From positions 1,965,001 to 2,029,000 of the forward strand of contig WUJK01000001.1 in assembly GCA_011317545.1 (NCBI GenBank): a DNA stretch of 64,000 bases, read 5' to 3'. The stretch comes from Coniella vitis. Taxonomy: Eukaryota; Ascomycota; Sordariomycetes; Diaporthales; Schizoparmaceae. Both the position numbers and the translations under genes were made by a program. Below, piece by piece: positions 1 through 10,495 of this stretch (position 1 is its first letter; each line of letters opens with the position of its first letter). The notes under the pieces are model-generated. The model was not told the DNA's origin. It searched no databases and worked only from the letters and a program-made list of their open reading frames with translations.

Positions 1-1354
1 TACCACCATGACATGTCGATGTCGATGTCGACGTCGATGTCGATGATTTGGCCAAAGAAGAGAAAACCAATTTCTGCACAACAGGTTTCCCGCAGGCGCA
101 ACGAGAACACCAAGGACGAGCACACGTTCCTGCTGCAGGGCGACGACCCCGTCTTCCTCCTCCACAAGCCCAGCTTCTACGTCGCCAACCACCGCCGCCA
201 GACCATCCTCGAAGTGGCGCTGCCAGACGAGGCCAGGGAGTGGTACCTCGAGCTGAAGAAGCAGTATCCCGAGGACGTCTTTACCTTCAAGACGTCGGCC
301 GATGTGGAGCTTACCGAGACCATCAGGAAGAGGGGTGAACTACGGGGCAATATCACGACCAGTGCTTCGTAAGTTCTTCTTCTTCTTCTTCTTCTTCTTC
401 TTCTTCTTCTTCTTCTTCTTCTTCTTCTTCTTCTCCTTCGTCTTCTTCTTCTTCTCCTTCGTCTTCCTCTGTCCTTTCCCATGGCCACCTTATTCTTGAT
501 CATGAATGGGGCACTTCCAAGGACATGTTGATCCTTCAGGCGGCGATCCTCACCAGAGAGCTGACACTCGTCCAAACAACTTCGCCCAACACAGCCACGA
601 CACCCCGTCCCTCGCAGACTTCACCCTCAGCATCACCACCCCTTGGCTCGACCGCCAGCTCAACGGCGTCTACCTTGCCTCTCGCTACCCATCAGACCGC
701 ATGCCCTTCTACCTCTACGGCCACCCCGGTGCTGCTTCCTCCTCGTCCTCGTCCTCGTCCTCAATCCACATCGACCACGCCCTCCTCCGAAGCCCCAACA
801 TCCAGCTCTCCGCCGCAGACATCACCCTCTCCTTGGACACACCTTCTTCTTCTTCTTCTTCTTCTTCAACCCTCCCCTTCGACACCTCCCCGCCCTCCGG
901 ACCCGCATCCTCCACCACCACGACCGCCGCCCACAAGCGGCCCCTCCTGCTCTTCCTCGAATCCGTCCGCGAAGAAACAATGCAGCCCTTCCCCGCCACC
1001 AACAAGGCCATCGCCGGCTCCTCCTCCTTCTTCTTCCACCCCGGCGCCCAGTTCCACGTCAGTGTGTGGCGGGACCCCACGCCCGAGACTGCCGCCAACG
1101 GGGACGAGATCTTGCCAGTCTGGGAAGCGCTGGGGCGTGGCGGGTCTAAGAATCATAATAATCATAATAATAACAATAAGGATGATGGTGCCGAGAAGAA
1201 GGACGAGTTCCTCGTTGGGCGCGGCACGGCTACGCTGGGGCCATCGCTCTTTGTCGACGGCGAGTTTGTCAACTTCGACCCCTACAAGAAGGTGCCTGAT
1301 GTGGCTGGGTGGAAGGAGGAGTTTCAACGGATTGGCAAGTCATTTAGGAGCTGA
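1..1354 (+). CDS. Uncharacterised protein, two exons, possibly 5'-truncated
   Basis: I do not recognise this protein. The first exon reads from an ATG at 13 (Met-Ser repeats, then a basic PKKRKP stretch that could be a nuclear signal) to about 330-368. It contains a well-ordered segment (FLLHKPSFYVANHRRQTI) followed by a charged helix. The second exon runs in the frame ending at 1354, carries coherent segments such as PFYLYGHPG and FHVSVWRDP, and is interrupted by serine runs and an Asn/His run. The intron holds a long (CTT)n tract. Its borders are ambiguous: donor GTAAGT at 369 pairs in frame only with an acceptor at 557-558, while a donor GTGAAC near 334 pairs with acceptors before 522 or 540. 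The window starts 12 bases before the ATG, so a further upstream exon cannot be excluded. Low-complexity insertions differ in composition from the rest of the protein. Confidence 0.55.
374..434. repeat. (CTT)n microsatellite inside an intron
   Basis: About twenty CTT units, slightly degenerate (CTC, GTC) at the right end, fill the intron of the first gene. On the minus strand it reads as (AAG)n. It probably doubles as the intron's pyrimidine tract. Confidence 0.9.
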
Positions 1355-1376
1355 GAGAGAGAGAGAGAGAGAGAGA
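1353..1376. repeat. (GA)n microsatellite
   Basis: Twelve GA units begin at the stop codon of the first gene, followed by GTGTGTGTG; both lie in the probable 3' UTR. Confidence 0.9.
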
Positions 1377-2099
1377 AGAGGCGTGTGTGTGTGATTCCTA
1401 TTCAAAGGCGAGTGATGCGTGCTTAACGATAATCATAGATGAGAAGACGAAGAGAGTCTTCCATCGCAACTATACAAAGGCCTCACAATCTACAACTTCA
1501 TCACGCTTCGTGCCGCTGGTAACGATTGTCTCACGGCTCTATCTCTGAGATATATATAGGTCCATGAAGGCGAAAGTAAACTGTCCAACCCACCAGAGAC
1601 CGCCATCTCATGCCTGATCCTGTCACCATAACTTCTTCCACAACAACTAGCTGATCGTTCCTCAGCAGATATCATCAACACACACACACACACACACTAT
1701 CCAGTCAATACCAGTTGATGAGTGGAATGCAAGTCATGAAATTTTCCGATACCCTAGCATAACAATACAGGTCTCTCTAACAATGTGCCAAAGCGGACGA
1801 AACGGGGCAGAAGAGAATATGTAGAGAGCAAAAGACGAACCCGCCATCTTCGCGTCTTCTTGCTCCAGCCAACAACCCCACCCCCCAACCTCAATGCTCA
1901 TCCCCTAGTATGATATGTGTACAAGGTCGTATCCAGGAGTGGCCTGTTTTGTTACTTCGATATTCCGCGAACCCCTGGGAGACGTTATACGAACCGTCGA
2001 GCAAGCTTCTTCACTGGTTGCAAGAAAGCGAGCACGCGTCACGGCCTCGTGCAGTTTGCTCAAGTGCCGCCCATCTCACACAAACAGCTGCCCGGTTCC
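1355..2099. other. Convergent intergenic region
   Basis: This lies between the 3' ends of the first gene (+) and the RRM gene (-). It contains the (GA)n run, a (CA)n run at 1678-1697 and a polyC stretch near 1877. No coding sequence is supported, so it probably represents the two 3' UTRs. Confidence 0.6.
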
Positions 2100-3490
2100 T
2101 TAGAACGAGGCATCGCCCGTGTATCCGCCGTTGTCGTGGCCTCCGTAACCGCCGCCGCCCCGGCGGGCGCCACCGTTTCCGCGTCCCCGGAAGCTTGAAC
2201 CACCACGGCCGCGTCCTCCATAGCCGCCCTCACTGCGTCCGCCGTAGCCGCCCTCGCTGCGACCTCCGTAACCGCCGTTACCGCGTCCTCCGAAGCCACC
2301 GTCACTGCGGCCAAAACCACCTCCGCGGCTGGAGCCGTTGCGATTGTCTCTTGGCTCTCGCTTCTCGCTGGCCTTGACGAGCATTGGACGGCCCATGAAG
2401 CTGAACATTGGTGGGTAAAAGTTAGCCAGTTGGTCTCAATCTTGAGATGATATCGAGCGCTACATCGTCCCGTGATCTATTCCTTGTGGTTTTGTTGGTG
2501 CTTTTTTTGGAGCTACATCCAACGAAAGAAATTGTTGAAGCGTTGTAATCTTCTGGTAGGAAAGGGGGGGGGGGAGGCGGAGTTCGGGTTGCGCGCGAGT
2601 GGGAGAGAACTATGAAAGGAAAAGAAGAAGAAAAAAAAAAAACTGACTCTTGCTCGCCCAAAGCTTGGATAGCTTCCTCGCCCACGCTGTCGCCGGTCTT
2701 GCCAAGCTCCTGCTCCTCGCTGTATGTAACGAAGCCGAATCCTCTGGGTTGACCCGTTGCGCTCATGGCAATTCTCTGTTGGATTATCTGATCAGCTGTG
2801 TGTTCTCAAGAATGAACTCTTTTCTAGAAAAGCAGAGCCAAAGCGGCGGCAATGGAGAGGTGATCGTGGGCTACAAAGGAAGAATGGCAACTCACCACTT
2901 CCTCAAGGTTTCCGAACTGCGCGAACTTGGCCTCGAGTTGCTCCTGGGTCGCTTCGTAGGGAAGGTTCCTGGTACGACATTATTATTAGACCAGAAGCAT
3001 ATGGCAAGAAGGGGGTCTTGAAGAATGTCTCAGGAAAGAGTCCTGTTTGAATAGGAACTTACGCAACAAAGAGTGCTTTCGACTCGAGGGCAGCAGAGGC
3101 GGAAAAGTATCTGGTTTCGAAAAGTTTTAACTTGGAGTTCTGTGTCTAGCTACCAGAAGCGACAAGTGGCACAAGGAGAAATTTCTTGAGAGGCAGGTTA
3201 CAGGCCGTACAGCCAAGCGCAAAGCATCTGGAGAACGGAATAGAAGATAGAATGGACTGATGATGGAATGATGGATTGATTTGTGTATGTAGAAAGCACT
3301 ACTCTGTCTAAGTACATGGTGTACGAAACATGAGACAGCCAACATCATGGTAGGAACAATTGAGTGGCAAGCCAGCAGAACAATCGATATCTCGCTGGCA
3401 GTTGGCAGTGATGATTTACCTGAACATGGCTGGAGCGGCAGGGCGAGCGGCCAGAGCCCGCGAAGAGGCGAGGAAAGAGCGCTGGAACAT
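2100..3490 (-). CDS. Mitochondrial glycine-rich RNA-binding protein (RRM)
   Basis: Five exons on the minus strand: 3490-3420, 3110-3063, 2968-2896, 2775-2648 and 2400-2100, all joining in phase with GT/AG ends. Exon 1 encodes an Arg/Ser/Ala-rich N-terminus (MFQRSFLASSRALAARPAAP, then AMFRYFSAS) typical of a mitochondrial presequence with an RYF-type cleavage region. A single RRM follows: RNP2-like LFVANLPY, helix 1 EATQEQLEAKF, RNP1 RGFGFVTY, and a last strand near GRPMLVKAS. The C-terminal exon is a Gly/Arg/Tyr tail with GGYGGRSEGG repeats (RGG-type). The expected role is binding of mitochondrial or cytoplasmic RNA, as in fungal glycine-rich RRM proteins. About ten extra residues (ELGKTGDSVG) sit between beta-3 and helix 2. 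Divergently transcribed from GET4. Confidence 0.85.
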
Positions 3491-3954
3491 CTTGAGAGCG
3501 ATCGTGTGAAAAGTGACAGGAGGTTGAGAACTGAAACTGAGATCGAAAGAAGAGTTTGTGGCTATCCAGCTGTGGTGAAGAAGGAAAAAATCGGTTGTAG
3601 ATGGAAGAGGCAAAAAAAAGAAAGCAAAGATGGAAATTTTCAGTTGTTGTCATGAAAAGCCCATGTGACGGAGACCCTTGTTCGTAGCGCCCTTGTCCAT
3701 GTCGGCATGGGTGGCCCTTGTTGATGCAGGGTACGTACCGCGTGCCAGCCCCGCGCCAGACGGAGCTCATGCTTGCCATTCTCGCGGCGCCATACTACTG
3801 ATGACCTTGCGCCCAAAACCTGGCATCATTTTGCCTGTTTCTAACCTTCACATCCACCCCTCCGCAAGACCTCTTCCCTTCCTACGCCGCGCACCCAACG
3901 ACGCCCATCTCTCCGTCTCCACGAGCCACATCGTTCCACTCCTGGATTCACAGC
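3491..3954. promoter_or_regulatory. Divergent promoter region, RRM gene and GET4
   Basis: These 464 bases separate the two ATGs. The GET4-proximal 90 bases are C/T-rich, as is usual for fungal leaders. I see no specific motif I would name. Confidence 0.5.
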
Positions 3955-5052
3955 ATGGCCTCCAAAACCGACAAGATCGAAAAGATCATTGCGCGGCTCC
4001 AGGCCCGCATCGAAGAAGGACAATACTATGAAGCGCAGCAGCAGACGCGCGTGGTAGCAGCACGGTACATCAAGGCCAAGAACTGGGATGCAGCCATCAA
4101 CATCCTCTCAAACGTGTCGCAATCTCTCCTCAAGGCTGGCCAAGGCGGCAGCGGTGGTGATCTCTGCGTGCTGCTGGTGGACGTCTACAAGCAGGCCGAG
4201 CTGAAGCCTGACGCCGCCTCCAAGGGTAGGCTATTGACATGTCTACGGTTGTTTGAAGCTGGCGAGCCGACAAGGAAGAAGTTTGTTGATCAAATGCTTG
4301 CGTGAGTCTTCACCGCGCCACACGCTTGTTTGGTCTCTACCTGCTACTGGCCACCGGCTTTCCTGCTAATGCATCTTTTGTCTTGTAACAGCTGGTCCTC
4401 CAAGTTTGGCGAGTACCCAGCCGGCGACCCAGATTTGCACCACGTCGCAGGTAGCCTATACGCAGAAGAGCATGAACCATACGAAGCAGAGCGCCATCTC
4501 CTTCTCGGCACCCGCGACTCAGCCGAGGTTCTGACGCGCATGGAGTATGAGTGGTACAAGGAAGACGACAGCCACACAGCCGCAGCATACCTCTCTCGCG
4601 CCGTCCTGCCTTACCTCCTCGTGGCCAATGTGCGCGCAGCCAACACGTCGTACCAAGTCTTTACGAGCCTGCTGAATGCAGACAAGGGCGCAGGACTGGG
4701 CGTGCAGGATGTCAGCAGCGGGAGCGCGGATATTAGGGTGTTTCCTAGTCTGCCACTGCTGAACTTTTTGGGCATGCTGTTGCTCGCTGTGCAAAGGGGT
4801 AGTCCGGATTTGTTTCGGCAGTTGCAGGCCAAGTATGCGAACCACATTGCAGAGATTGGCTCGTGGGGTGAGTCGCTGGAGCTCATTGCTGAAATGTATT
4901 TTGGCATTCAACGGCCACGGCAGAGCAACCCGCTGCTTGACATGATGGGCAGCTTGTTTGGCGGCGGTGGAATGGGCATGGGCGGCGCTGGGTCAGCATC
5001 CAAGCCACCCGCTAGAAGGGTGGAAGCACCAGCTGCAGAAGGTTTGGACTGA
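3955..5052 (+). CDS. GET4: GET4, guided entry of tail-anchored proteins factor
   Basis: Two exons, 3955-4301 and 4392-5052, joined as Ala-Trp across a 90-nt intron (donor GTGAGT, acceptor AACAG). The product is about 335 residues of alpha-helical repeats, as in Get4. The N-terminal segment has YEAQQQTRVVAARYIK and the central part has HLLLGTRDSAEVL and EYEWYKEDD, matching the Get4 family. The C-terminus is a Gly/Met-rich tail after NPLLDMMGSLFGGGG. Get4 pairs with Get5 and hands tail-anchored membrane proteins from Sgt2 to Get3 in the cytosol. It faces the RRM gene head to head, and its 3' end converges on the gene at 5205-6133 with only about 150 bases between stops. Confidence 0.9.
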
Positions 5053-5204
5053 GCTCATTGCGCCATGGACGCAACGTGTACGCAAAGAAAGCATCGCTAT
5101 GTGCAACTCTATCATTGTCGCTAGAGGAAAGAGGGCGTGGTGGTGGGAATCCGCCGCTCTGCAGACCGTCATCGCCGCCGCTGTTTTGTACATTTTCTAT
5201 ACCC

Positions 5205-6133
5205 CTAGGATAGTCGCAGCTCGTCTTCCTGCTCGTACATCCATCTGTCTTCTGTCAAGGCCGCGACTTTGGCGCGCAGACTGGCCTTGAGTACCTCGAG
5301 CACTTCTAGACCACCAGACCTCTTGTCAATAAATGATTGCGCTCACAGCGATGTTGGTATAATCGACACTTACCCTCTGGTTGCGCTGGGATGGTACTAT
5401 GCTGACTCTGGTGCTGCTTGACTGCATCCGCAAGCCGTTGTCTCTCCTCTGTTGACCGCCATAATCATTCAGCATATATCCATGGTCGGAACAGTTTGTA
5501 GAAATGGTGAAACGAAAAGCTCTCTTCAAACTTACTCTCATTCTCCTGCCTCATGTCCAGCACAATCTCATCGGGGTCATCCACCGGCAGAAGCGGCGGC
5601 TCGTCCACCTTGACCTCGCCATTCACACCTCGCACGACGATGCTCCCGTCGTCGTCATCCTCGTCCACCACCAACGTCTCGGCGTCCTCGTCACCATCTG
5701 CGCCGTCGTAGCCTGCTAAAACCCCACCACCACCGCCGCGGCTTCTCCCTATCATGTGACCAACTCCTCCACCCATACCGCCTCCCACGCCGCCACCAGC
5801 GGGCTGAACCCGTCGTGTTGAATGATTTGTTAGCAGATTTCGTCGGTTGTTGGTATTGTTGGTTGTAGAAGCGGCGCCATTGGCGTGGAGCTGAGAGTAT
5901 GGTGGCGGAGGCGGTGGTCCTACTGCTCCTGTTGTTTGTCCAGGTAGCATAGGAATGTGTGGATTCCTTGGCGGCGATTGGACAGCAAGGTGATGATGGT
6001 GATTGTGGTGGGCGGTGGTGGTGGTGGTGTTGGTGGTGGCGGTGGTGGACGAGGAGTACGAGACGCTGGCGGCTGCTGAGGCATGGCGCCGGTTGAAGAT
6101 GCTTTGGCGGGGGTGGCCGTAGCGATCGGGCAT
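5205..6133 (-). CDS. Uncharacterised fungal protein with low-complexity N-terminus
   Basis: Not recognised. Exon 1 (6133-5536) encodes an N-terminus rich in Ser/Thr/Asn/His, then polyproline (VGPPPPPPYS), a Gly-rich block and an acidic stretch, ending in DEIVLDMRQENE. Exon 2 (5448-5374) continues KERQRLADAVKQHQSQ. The last exon encodes a conserved-looking helical end, VLKASLRAKVAALTEDRW, then a short acidic tail and stop at 5205-5207. The first junction is clean (GTAAGT to CAACAG). The second is doubtful: the only in-phase acceptor I find would make an intron of about 32 nt, shorter than usual. I chose the ATG at 6133; an in-frame ATG at 6190 would add about 19 residues. The unusual composition may reflect a disordered regulatory protein. 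Confidence 0.6.
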
Positions 6134-7082
6134 GATGTGCTGGGGATGGAAGGACAAGAAAGAGGAGAGATTTGGAAGAAGAGCATGCAATGTCGAGTAA
6201 AGCTTGCGGGCTCGAATGTTACACTGAGAAAAGAACTGAATGATTGGGATATCTCAAGAGCTGGTGGTGTGGACGGCGATATTGACAGTGGTGAAGCCTT
6301 CGCAGTGCTATTTGCCTGTGTCCGGCTGGGGCAACCACTCGGGTACTTGGACGCTACTGCCACTTTAGGTTGCTTTGGGGACACCTGCTGCCCTGTAAGC
6401 ACTCCGCGCAGACGAAGTACTTCTAGATAGGGCTGATACGGCTGGGTTGTTGCCGTACCAAGTACTATGTAGCGTTCCGGGGACCCCGTCTTTTTCCAAG
6501 GTACCAAGCATACTGCACTGAGAAGAGAGCTTATGGTTGCAGTGGGTTACTCACCAGGCTATAATACAGCCTTGTTAGGAAGTTTTGACGCGCAACGCAT
6601 CAAAAGCATTGGCTTCCAAGATATTGGCTGGTCGTAGCGTATACAGCCAAACTCGTGTTAGGGCACAAAACAAACAGCACAAATAATGTTGATGTATCAT
6701 CACTCAAGGCAGCGCCCATTCCATTTGTTCCTGCCTTGTGTCACCGCGGACGCAGTTAGGTAAGCTGGAGAATTACATAAGAGCTTGCAGGTCTCTGCAG
6801 CACACACACTTTAATGGGAAAGTGGGGATGACGCGCTGCACCACGACAATTGCGCACCCGCGTCGCGTCCCCCATGTCGTAAAGTCGCCTTGCACTGTCC
6901 AGCAACAACAGCCCACTGCAAAGTCATCCTTCCACCACCAGACCGCACAAACGGACCTAAAACCCATACTTGTCCAGCACTTTTGGTATAATGAGCCCAT
7001 AGGCTGAGTTTTGAAGCTCTTGTGTCCACCCACACCAAGGCTCTACTGGTTCAGAACATCACCAGCACAACCCATCATCACC
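6134..7082. promoter_or_regulatory. Divergent promoter region upstream of POL3
   Basis: This 949-base spacer separates the minus-strand gene ending upstream from DNA polymerase delta. It has one copy of the TACTATGTA motif (6463-6471). ACGCG/CGCGT cores, like the Mlu cell-cycle box bound by MBF, occur at 6588, 6831, 6859 and 6864, three of them within 38 bases and about 215-250 bases before the ATG. MBF control of S-phase genes is established in yeasts; its use here is inference. Confidence 0.4.
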
Positions 7083-10000
7083 ATGCCACCAAAGAAACGC
7101 ATCCTCGGGGAAGCCTCCAGCGCGAGACACAACATTGCCGCACCCCCAGCAGGCCCCAAGAAGCAAAAGACGGAGCACGTCTCCTCCTCGCCCGCTCCCC
7201 GCTTCTCGGCCTCTCAGGGCCCCAAGTTTGCTTCGAGCCAGGTCAAGAGCAGCTTTGAGGCCGACGTTCTCGAAAAGATTGGCCAGGAAATCTCGGACCG
7301 CAAGCAGAGCAGCGCTGAAAAGGACCAGGCCTGGGCGCGTCCGCCTGTCCCCGAGGACTTTCACCCAAGAACCTCGAGCCTATGCTTCCAGCAAATCGAT
7401 GCAGAAGAAGGCACCCTCCACGGCGGCATACCGACCGTCAAGCTGTTCGGCGTCACCCAGGAGGGCAACTCGGTCATGCTCCACGTCCATGGCTTCAGAC
7501 ACTACCTCTACGTGGCCGCTCCCTCAGGCTTCTCCCCGCAAGATTGCGCCCCATTCAAAGCATATCTTGAAACTCAGGTTGGCCAGCATCAGACTGTGAT
7601 ACATAGCGTTGTCATGACAATGCGAGAGAATATCTATGGGTTCCAAAACAATACTCAGAATCCCTTCCTCAAAATCACCGTCACAGACCCCAAGTACATC
7701 GCAAAGGTCCGGAGCACCATACAATCCTGCAATGCAAACTGGAAGGGTCTCTGGAAATCCCCAGACGGTCAGCTCCTGACCTTTGACAACATTCAATATC
7801 TCCTCAGATTCATGGTGGACTGCAAGGTATGCAACCCTCTTCCAGATCACGCCTCGACATGACTGTTGCTTACCTAAAGCCTAGATATTTGGAATGTCGT
7901 GGGTCGAGGCCAGGGAAGGCAAATACAAGCTCATCGATAACCACGAGCGTCAGTCCAACTGCCAGATTGAAGCCGAATGCAACTACCTCGATCTGATTGC
8001 CCACGAGCCCGTCGGGGAATGGTCCAAAATGGCTCCCCTAAGAGTCATGTCCTTTGATATCGAGTGCGCAGGTCGTAAGGGCATCTTTCCCGAACCCAAC
8101 CATGATCCTGTCATCCAAATTGCCAACGTCGTCACGAAATACGGAGAAAAGAAGCCTTTCATCCGAAACGTCTTTTGCCTCGACCAGACCAGCTCCATCG
8201 TCGCGACCCACGTCCTGGAGTTTGCAAAGGAAGAAGACATGTTGATGGCGTGGAGAAACTTTCTGCAAAAGGTGGACCCTGATATCATAACCGGCTACAA
8301 CATCTCCAACTTTGATTTCCCTTACCTCCTCGACCGCGCAAAACACCTGAAAGCCACTGGTTTCGACTTGTGGTCTAGACTACCGAGCGTAAGGTCCGTT
8401 TCAAAAGAGACAAACTTCTCCAGCAAACAGATGGGCAATCGCGACACCAAGGCTACCAACACCAACGGACGCCTTCAACTGGATCTACTCCAGTTGATCC
8501 AGCGAGATCACAACCTTCGAAGTTACACTTTGAACTCTGTATCTTCGCATTTCCTTGGAGAACAAAAGGAGGATGTGCACCACACCATGATCACCGAATT
8601 GTTCAACGGCACACCCGAATCTCGTCGACGTCTGGCCATTTACTGCTTGAAGGACGCTTACTTGCCTTTAAGACTGATGGAGAAGCTGTCTTGTCTGGAA
8701 AACTATACAGAAATGGCAAGAGTCACTGGTGTGCCATTCAACTTTTTGCTCTCGCGCGGCCAGCAAGTCAAATTCATCAGTCAATTGTTCCGCAAGGCGC
8801 TCGAGCAGAAGCTGGTGATTCCTGACATCAAGAACGATGGCGGCGATGAGCAGTATGAAGGGGCCACTGTCATTGAGCCAACTCGTGGCTACTATGATGT
8901 ACCCATCGCCACACTCGACTTTGCGTCTCTGTATCCAAGTATTATACAAGCCCACAACTTGTGTTATACAACGCTTGTTTCAGAGAAAGCCATTGAAGCA
9001 TTCAAACTGAAGGAGGGCGACGACTACATTGTCACGCCCAACGGCGACACGTTTGTGACGGCCAAACAAAGAAAAGGTCTTTTGGCACAGATTCTTGAGG
9101 AATTGTTGACTGCCAGAAAACAGGCCAAGAAGGAAATGGCTGCCGCAACAGACCCCTTCAAGAAGGCTGTCTTGAACGGCCGGCAATTGGCGCTGAAAAT
9201 CAGTGCAAACTCCGTGTACGGTCTGACGGGTGCCAGCAATGGAAAGCTCCCTTGCCTGGAGATTGCCAGTAGCACGACGAGTTTTGGTCGTCAAATGATT
9301 GAAAAGACCAAGAATGAGGTGGAGGCGCGTTACAATATTGCCAATGGGTACTCGCATGATGCTCAGGTCATCTATGGTGACACGGATTCGGTCATGGTCA
9401 AGTTTGGCACCACAGAACTGGCCGAGGCCATGAAGCTGGGCGAGGACGCGGCAAACTATGTCTCGTCCAAATTTGTGAAGCCCATCAAGCTGGAGTTTGA
9501 AAAGGTGTACTATCCCTACTTGCTTATCAACAAGAAGCGTTATGCTGGCTTGTACTGGACCAGGCCGGAAAAGTACGACAAGATGGACACCAAGGGTATT
9601 GAGACTGTTCGCCGTGATAACTGTCTCTTGGTTCAGACAGTGATCGAAAAGGTGCTGCGGATGATCTTGATTGACCGAGATGTGCCGGGTGCACAAGAGT
9701 AAGCTCCCCAGTCCTCTGTGTTATTGCCCCATGACTGACCCATTTGTGCACAGGTACGTCAAGGACACCATTTCGGAGCTGCTTCAGAACAAGGTGGACA
9801 TGTCCAAGCTGGTGATCACAAAAGCTCTGACCAAGGACGATTACACGGCGAAACAAGCCCACGTGGAGCTGGCCCAGCGTATGAAGAAACGTGATGCAGG
9901 TTCAGCTCCTGGTTTGGGTGACCGTGTCGCGTACGTTATGGTCAAGGGTGCAGCAGGATCCAAGAACTTTGAGAACTCGGAGGATCCAATCTACGTGCTC

Positions 10001-10495
10001 GAGCACAATGTGCCCATTGATACCAAGTACTACCTGGAAAACCAGCTGGCAAAACCTCTTGGCCGTATCTTTGAGCCCATCCTGGGTGAGACCAAGGCCA
10101 AGTCTTTGCTCGCTGGAGCACACACACGATCGATTGCCATGGCTGCGCCTACCACGGGTGGGCTGATGAAGTTTGCCAAGAAGACGCAGACATGCATGGG
10201 ATGCAAGAAGCCGCTCACGGGCAAGGAGGAGTCGCAAGGCGCCGTGTGCTCGAACGACGCGCCGCGTGTGGGTGAGTTGTACAAGAAGACGCTCGACAAG
10301 GTGTCTGACCTCGAGATACGTTTCGGGCGGCTGTGGACGCAGTGTCAACGGTGCCAAGGCAGTATGCACTGCGAAGTCATTTGCAGCAGCAAAGACTGTC
10401 CAATTTTCTACATGAGAATGAAGGCCAGGAAAGACCTAGAGGATGCGAACAAGGAGTTGCAGAGGTTCGATTTCGACCAGGCTGCAATCTGGTAG
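7083..10495 (+). CDS. POL3: DNA polymerase delta catalytic subunit
   Basis: Three exons, 7083-7826, 7885-9698 and 9754-10495, give 1099 residues, close to yeast Pol3. This B-family polymerase performs lagging-strand synthesis and proofreading in the nucleus. The N-terminus has a basic PPKKR/KKQK segment. Proofreading exonuclease motifs: FDIEC (Asp306, Glu308), NISNFDFPYLLDRA, and YCLKDAYLP. Polymerase motifs: A, DFASLYPSII (Asp593); B, KISANSVYGLTGA; C, YGDTDS (Asp747, Asp749). The C-terminus has CysA at 1000-1021 and CysB at 1050-1068 (CQRC...C...C), the latter expected to hold the 4Fe-4S cluster that contacts the accessory subunit. CysA reads C-x2-C...C-S-N-D, so Asp1021 sits where the fourth zinc ligand is normally Cys. 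All other key residues are intact and the gene looks functional. Confidence 0.97.
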
